A DNA stretch of 64,000 bases from Alphaproteobacteria bacterium (GTDB lineage Bacteria > Myxococcota_A > UBA796 > UBA2385). Every line of letters starts with the position of its first letter. Within the stretch, counting starts at the first letter, position 1. A program made the translations under genes and the position numbers. Below, piece by piece: positions 59,401 to 64,000 of the stretch. The DNA lies in assembly GCA_020632755.1 (NCBI GenBank), contig JACKEY010000005.1:806001-870000 (forward strand). Direction: 5' to 3'. The notes under the pieces were generated by a model. It did not search any database and was not told the DNA's origin. It worked only from the letters and a program-made list of their open reading frames with translations.

Positions 59401-59820
59401 TCAGTTCAGGGTGCCGGGCTCGGCCAGGGTGAACGGTGCGATGACCGCATCGAAGGCGTCGCCTCCCTTCGTGACCATCTGGTACGTGCCGTGCATCGCG
59501 CCGAGCGGCGTGTCCAGCGGGCAGCCGCTGACGTAGACGAAGGTCTGGCCGGGCTCCAGGACCGGCTGCTCGCCCACGACGCCGGGGCCCTCGACGTGCT
59601 GCTCCTCGCCCTCGCCGTTGGTGATGACCCAGTGGCGGCTGACCAGCTGCACGGCCTCGTCGCCCAGGTTCTCGATGGTCACCTGGTAGGCATGCACCCA
59701 CAGCCCCGTCGCGGGCGACGACTGATCGGGCAGGAAGTGCGGCAGCACCCGCACGCGCACGCCGCGCGTGGTCGCCTCGCTGGCGTGCTCGGGGCGCGGA
59801 GTGGCTTCGACGCGGGACAC
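59401..59820 (-). CDS. apaG: ApaG-domain protein
   Basis: A 139-residue protein with the fibronectin-III-like ApaG fold: TTRGVRVRVLPHFLPDQSSP, YQVTIENLGDEAVQLVSRHWVITNGEGEEQHVEGPGVVGEQPVL, GQTFVYVSGCPLDTPLGAMHGTYQM. ApaG in enterobacteria is linked to Co2+ resistance and Ap4A metabolism, but its biochemistry remains unclear. GTG 59820 has AGGAGG four to five bases upstream. Lies 42 bp before nth on the same strand. Confidence 0.93.
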   Translation of the reverse strand: MSRVEATPRPEHASEATTRGVRVRVLPHFLPDQSSPATGLWVHAYQVTIENLGDEAVQLVSRHWVITNGEGEEQHVEGPGVVGEQPVLEPGQTFVYVSGCPLDTPLGAMHGTYQMVTKGGDAFDAVIAPFTLAEPGTLN

Positions 59821-59868
59821 GGGACCTCCTCGGCGCACCGGGTCCGTCGGGCGCCTGCTCCCCCGGGG

Positions 59869-59874
59869 TAGCCT
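59869..59874 (+). promoter_or_regulatory. possible -10 box of the asparaginase gene
   Basis: TAGCCT in GGTAGCCTGTCGCC ends seven bases before the ATG, nearly repeating the element at 20995. No Shine-Dalgarno sequence is present, consistent with a leaderless transcript. Confidence 0.35.
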
Positions 59875-59880
59875 GTCGCC

Positions 59881-60888
59881 ATGCTCGTACAAGCCCTGCG
59901 CGGTGGACTCTCCGAGACGGTGCACACCGTGCGGGCCGTGGCCGTCGGCCTGCCCCCCGGCGCCCCCCTCTCCGACCTCGCGCACACCGCCCCCCTGTGG
60001 CAGAGCGGCCCCCCCACGAAGAGCACCTGGCGCAGCGCCGCCAAGCCGCTCCAGCTGTGGTGCAGCCTGGAAGCCCTCGGCGACCCCGTCGGACTGACGG
60101 ACGACGACCTGGCGATCGGCGCCAGCAGCCACTCGGGCCAGCCCGGGCACCTCGACGCCGTGCGGCGGGTGCTCGCCCGGTTCGACCTCGACGAAGCCCT
60201 GCTCGCCTGTGGGGCCGAGCCTCCGGCGCACCGTCCCTCGGCCCGCGAGCTCCTCCGGCAGGGCTCCCCTCCCCTCCCCATCCACAACGACTGCTCGGGC
60301 AAGCACGCCTTCATGCTGGCCGCCTGCCGGGCGCAGGGCTGGCCGCTGCAGGCCACGGCGGGCACCGACCAGGGCTACCTCGCCCTCGACCACCCCCTGC
60401 ACCAACGCATCGGCGCGGCCAGCGCGGCATGGACCGGAGATCCCGCCGTGTTCGGTGTCGACGGCTGCGGCGTGCCCGTGCTGCACCTGTCGGTCCTGGG
60501 CATGGCCCGCGCGTGGGCCCGGCTGGCCGCGGCGGTGCGCGAGCCCGACGCCGACCCGCGGCTGGCCGCCATCGGTCGCGCCATGATCGCCCGTCCGTGG
60601 TCGACCAGCGGCGACGGCCGCCTGGACCTGGCCCTGGCAGACCGGGCGCGCGAGCCCTGGGTCGGCAAGATCGGGGCGCGCGGCGTCTTCTGCATCGCCC
60701 TGCCCGCGCGCGGCCTCGGCATCGCGCTCAAGGTGCTCGACGGCGACGAAGACGCCCTGGCCGTCGCGGTGCCCGCCGTGGTCGACGCGGTGGCCCCCGG
60801 AGCCCTGGCCGCGGCCGACGACTGGCCCTGGTCGGTCGTGCGCAACGTGGCCGGTCGCCCGGTCGGCGTGCGCCGCTGCCGGGCCTGA
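59881..60888 (+). CDS. L-asparaginase II (rhizobial, AnsA-like type)
   Basis: A 335-residue enzyme of the PF06089 family, structurally distinct from E. coli asparaginases and similar to beta-lactamase-like Ser hydrolases. Motifs: WRSAAKPLQ (Ser-x-x-Lys catalytic unit), SSHSG, HNDCSGKHAFMLAAC, GVDGCGVPVLHLSV and VGKIGARGVFCIALP. It hydrolyses asparagine to aspartate and ammonia. Stand-alone gene divergent from apaG and upstream of clpS. Confidence 0.92.
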   Translation: MLVQALRGGLSETVHTVRAVAVGLPPGAPLSDLAHTAPLWQSGPPTKSTWRSAAKPLQLWCSLEALGDPVGLTDDDLAIGASSHSGQPGHLDAVRRVLARFDLDEALLACGAEPPAHRPSARELLRQGSPPLPIHNDCSGKHAFMLAACRAQGWPLQATAGTDQGYLALDHPLHQRIGAASAAWTGDPAVFGVDGCGVPVLHLSVLGMARAWARLAAAVREPDADPRLAAIGRAMIARPWSTSGDGRLDLALADRAREPWVGKIGARGVFCIALPARGLGIALKVLDGDEDALAVAVPAVVDAVAPGALAAADDWPWSVVRNVAGRPVGVRRCRA

Positions 60889-60951
60889 CGGCCTGGGGTA
60901 GCAGCTTGACCTGACGCGGGTCGGCCGCGGGCTACGCAGAACGTGTCGCCC

Positions 60952-60976
60952 GCGGGTGGTCGAAGCCCACCCGCGT
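60952..60976 (+). terminator. stem-loop between the asparaginase gene and clpS
   Basis: CGCGGGTGG (60952-60960) pairs perfectly with CCACCCGCG (60968-60976), with a 7-nt loop. It may end asparaginase transcription or lie in the clpS leader, 43 bp before that ATG. It is followed by TGTCTACC, not by GTCTCGG. Confidence 0.4.
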
Positions 60977-61018
60977 GTCTACCCATCGACGACCGCCAGC
61001 CCTGCGGAGCCGCAGTCC

Positions 61019-61396
61019 ATGCCCGACCCCATCCAGCCGACGAAGCCGCCGCGGCCGCCGAGCCGGAAGAACCCGCGCCACGACCGCAAGGAAGACGTCC
61101 TGGTCAAGGATCGGGTCGCCCGCCCCAAGAAGTACAAGGTGCTGCTGCACAACGACGACTTCACCCCCATGGAATTCGTCGTCGAGGTGCTCGAGGGGCT
61201 GTTCCACAAGTCCCCCGCCGAAGCCACGCGCATCATGCTGCACGTGCACCGCAACGGCGTGGGCATCGCGGGCGTCTACGCCCGCGAGGTGGCCGAGAGC
61301 AAGGCCGACAAGACCATCAAGGCGGCCCGCGACGCCGGCTTCCCCCTGATGGCCAGCACGGAACCCGACTCCGAAGGCCCTGGCGAGCACCGCTGA
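61019..61396 (+). CDS. clpS: ClpS adaptor protein
   Basis: A 125-residue adaptor that delivers N-degron proteins to ClpA. It has a 30-residue flexible basic N-terminal extension (needed for delivery) and the conserved core YKVLLHNDDFTPMEFVVEVLE, ATRIMLHVHRNGVGIAGVYAREVAE. Asn and Asp of HNDD and the Met/His of MLHVH line the degron pocket. GGAG at 61006-61009 supports the ATG. Twenty-five bp upstream of clpA, a classic clpS-clpA pair. Confidence 0.96.
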   Translation: MPDPIQPTKPPRPPSRKNPRHDRKEDVLVKDRVARPKKYKVLLHNDDFTPMEFVVEVLEGLFHKSPAEATRIMLHVHRNGVGIAGVYAREVAESKADKTIKAARDAGFPLMASTEPDSEGPGEHR

Positions 61397-61421
61397 TCCT
61401 CCCCCCCGGACGGAATCCCCG

Positions 61422-63773
<2,352 letters not shown>

Positions 63774-63852
63774 CCAGACACTTCTCGACAGGTCGAGGCG
63801 ATCCAGGGAGGTCGGACAGACCACCCTGCTGCCACCGAGATACCCCCCGGCC

Positions 63853-64000
63853 ATGCCTGTCCTGCCCTCCGACGTCCTCGCCGCCCTGCTGTCCCGTCCC
63901 GCCTGGATCTTCGACATGGACGGGACGTTGACCGAGCGCGCCCACGACTTCGAGGGCTTCAAGCGGGCCCAGGGACTGCCCCTGGACCAGCCGATCCTCG
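63853..64000 (+). CDS. HAD-family hydrolase (partial, 3' end outside window)
   Basis: The first 49 residues are visible: a short helix (LPSDVLAALLSRP) and HAD motif I WIFDMDGTLTE, the Asp nucleophile being the first D of DMDG. The presence of DFEGFKRAQGLPLDQPIL right after suggests a phosphoglycolate phosphatase-like or beta-phosphoglucomutase-like cap. No ribosome site seen; 79 bp after clpA, same direction. Confidence 0.8.
   Translation, partial: MPVLPSDVLAALLSRPAWIFDMDGTLTERAHDFEGFKRAQGLPLDQPIL

Overview
The window is about 70% GC, densely packed and Gram-negative. It holds an LptE-like gene next to holA, many lipoproteins, OmpA-like and beta-barrel outer-membrane proteins, TadE/TadG-type proteins and ClpS-ClpA. 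Eukaryotic-type Ser/Thr kinases, a PEGA-domain kinase, a pseudokinase, a caspase-like protease, Asp/Gly/Ser-rich lipoproteins and an orphan NodU-type carbamoyltransferase point to a Myxococcota (former Deltaproteobacteria) relative. That is an inference from gene content; no 16S gene is present. I saw no phage, transposase, integrase or CRISPR array.

Layout: 0-8 kb is housekeeping (rpsT, holA, lptE-like, rpsU, tRNA-Leu(UAA), a DnaK-type chaperone, tRNA-Ala(GGC)) mixed with envelope lipoproteins. 8-19 kb holds metabolic and signalling singletons: an SDR, an organophosphate-type MFS carrier, a 5'-nucleotidase, a TlpA-like protein, a cNMP-binding protein, an orphan Trypco1-like protein, a methyltransferase, a DUF374 acyltransferase and a transmembrane pseudokinase. 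19-26 kb is a surface region: carbamoyltransferase, a 770-aa Ig-like/barrel protein, an OmpA-like protein, and two lipoproteins of a six-cysteine family flanking a tiny membrane protein.

26.2-38.2 kb is one uninterrupted minus-strand run of eleven genes. Four envelope proteins (two TPR-like lipoproteins, a small secreted protein, a TolA-like helical protein) come first, then a complete oligopeptide-type ABC transporter (binding protein, two permeases, two ATPases), then an outer-membrane barrel and a TolB-like propeller. Several junctions are 4-bp start/stop overlaps. The coupling of TolA-like and TolB-like parts to an Opp transporter is the best candidate for an undescribed trans-envelope system. 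38.5-46 kb is a signalling and cell-fate region: two transmembrane Ser/Thr kinases, two glycosyltransferases and a secreted caspase fused to a predicted outer-membrane barrel.

46-53 kb has tRNA-dihydrouridine synthase, an acyl-CoA carboxylase operon (CBS protein, carboxyltransferase, biotin carboxylase/BCCP, GNAT) and a GHL10 glycosidase-like lipoprotein. 53.6-58.6 kb has a large lipoprotein and Tad-type genes, including a tadE-like gene with an apparent 1-nt frameshift. 58.6-64 kb is housekeeping: nth, apaG, asparaginase, clpS-clpA and the start of a HAD phosphatase.

Two non-coding patterns recur. Five strong gene-end stem-loops are each followed within 3-7 nt by GTCTCGG. Many transcription-unit starts carry a TANNNT box only 7-60 bp before the start codon with no clear -35, suggesting short-leader or leaderless transcripts.
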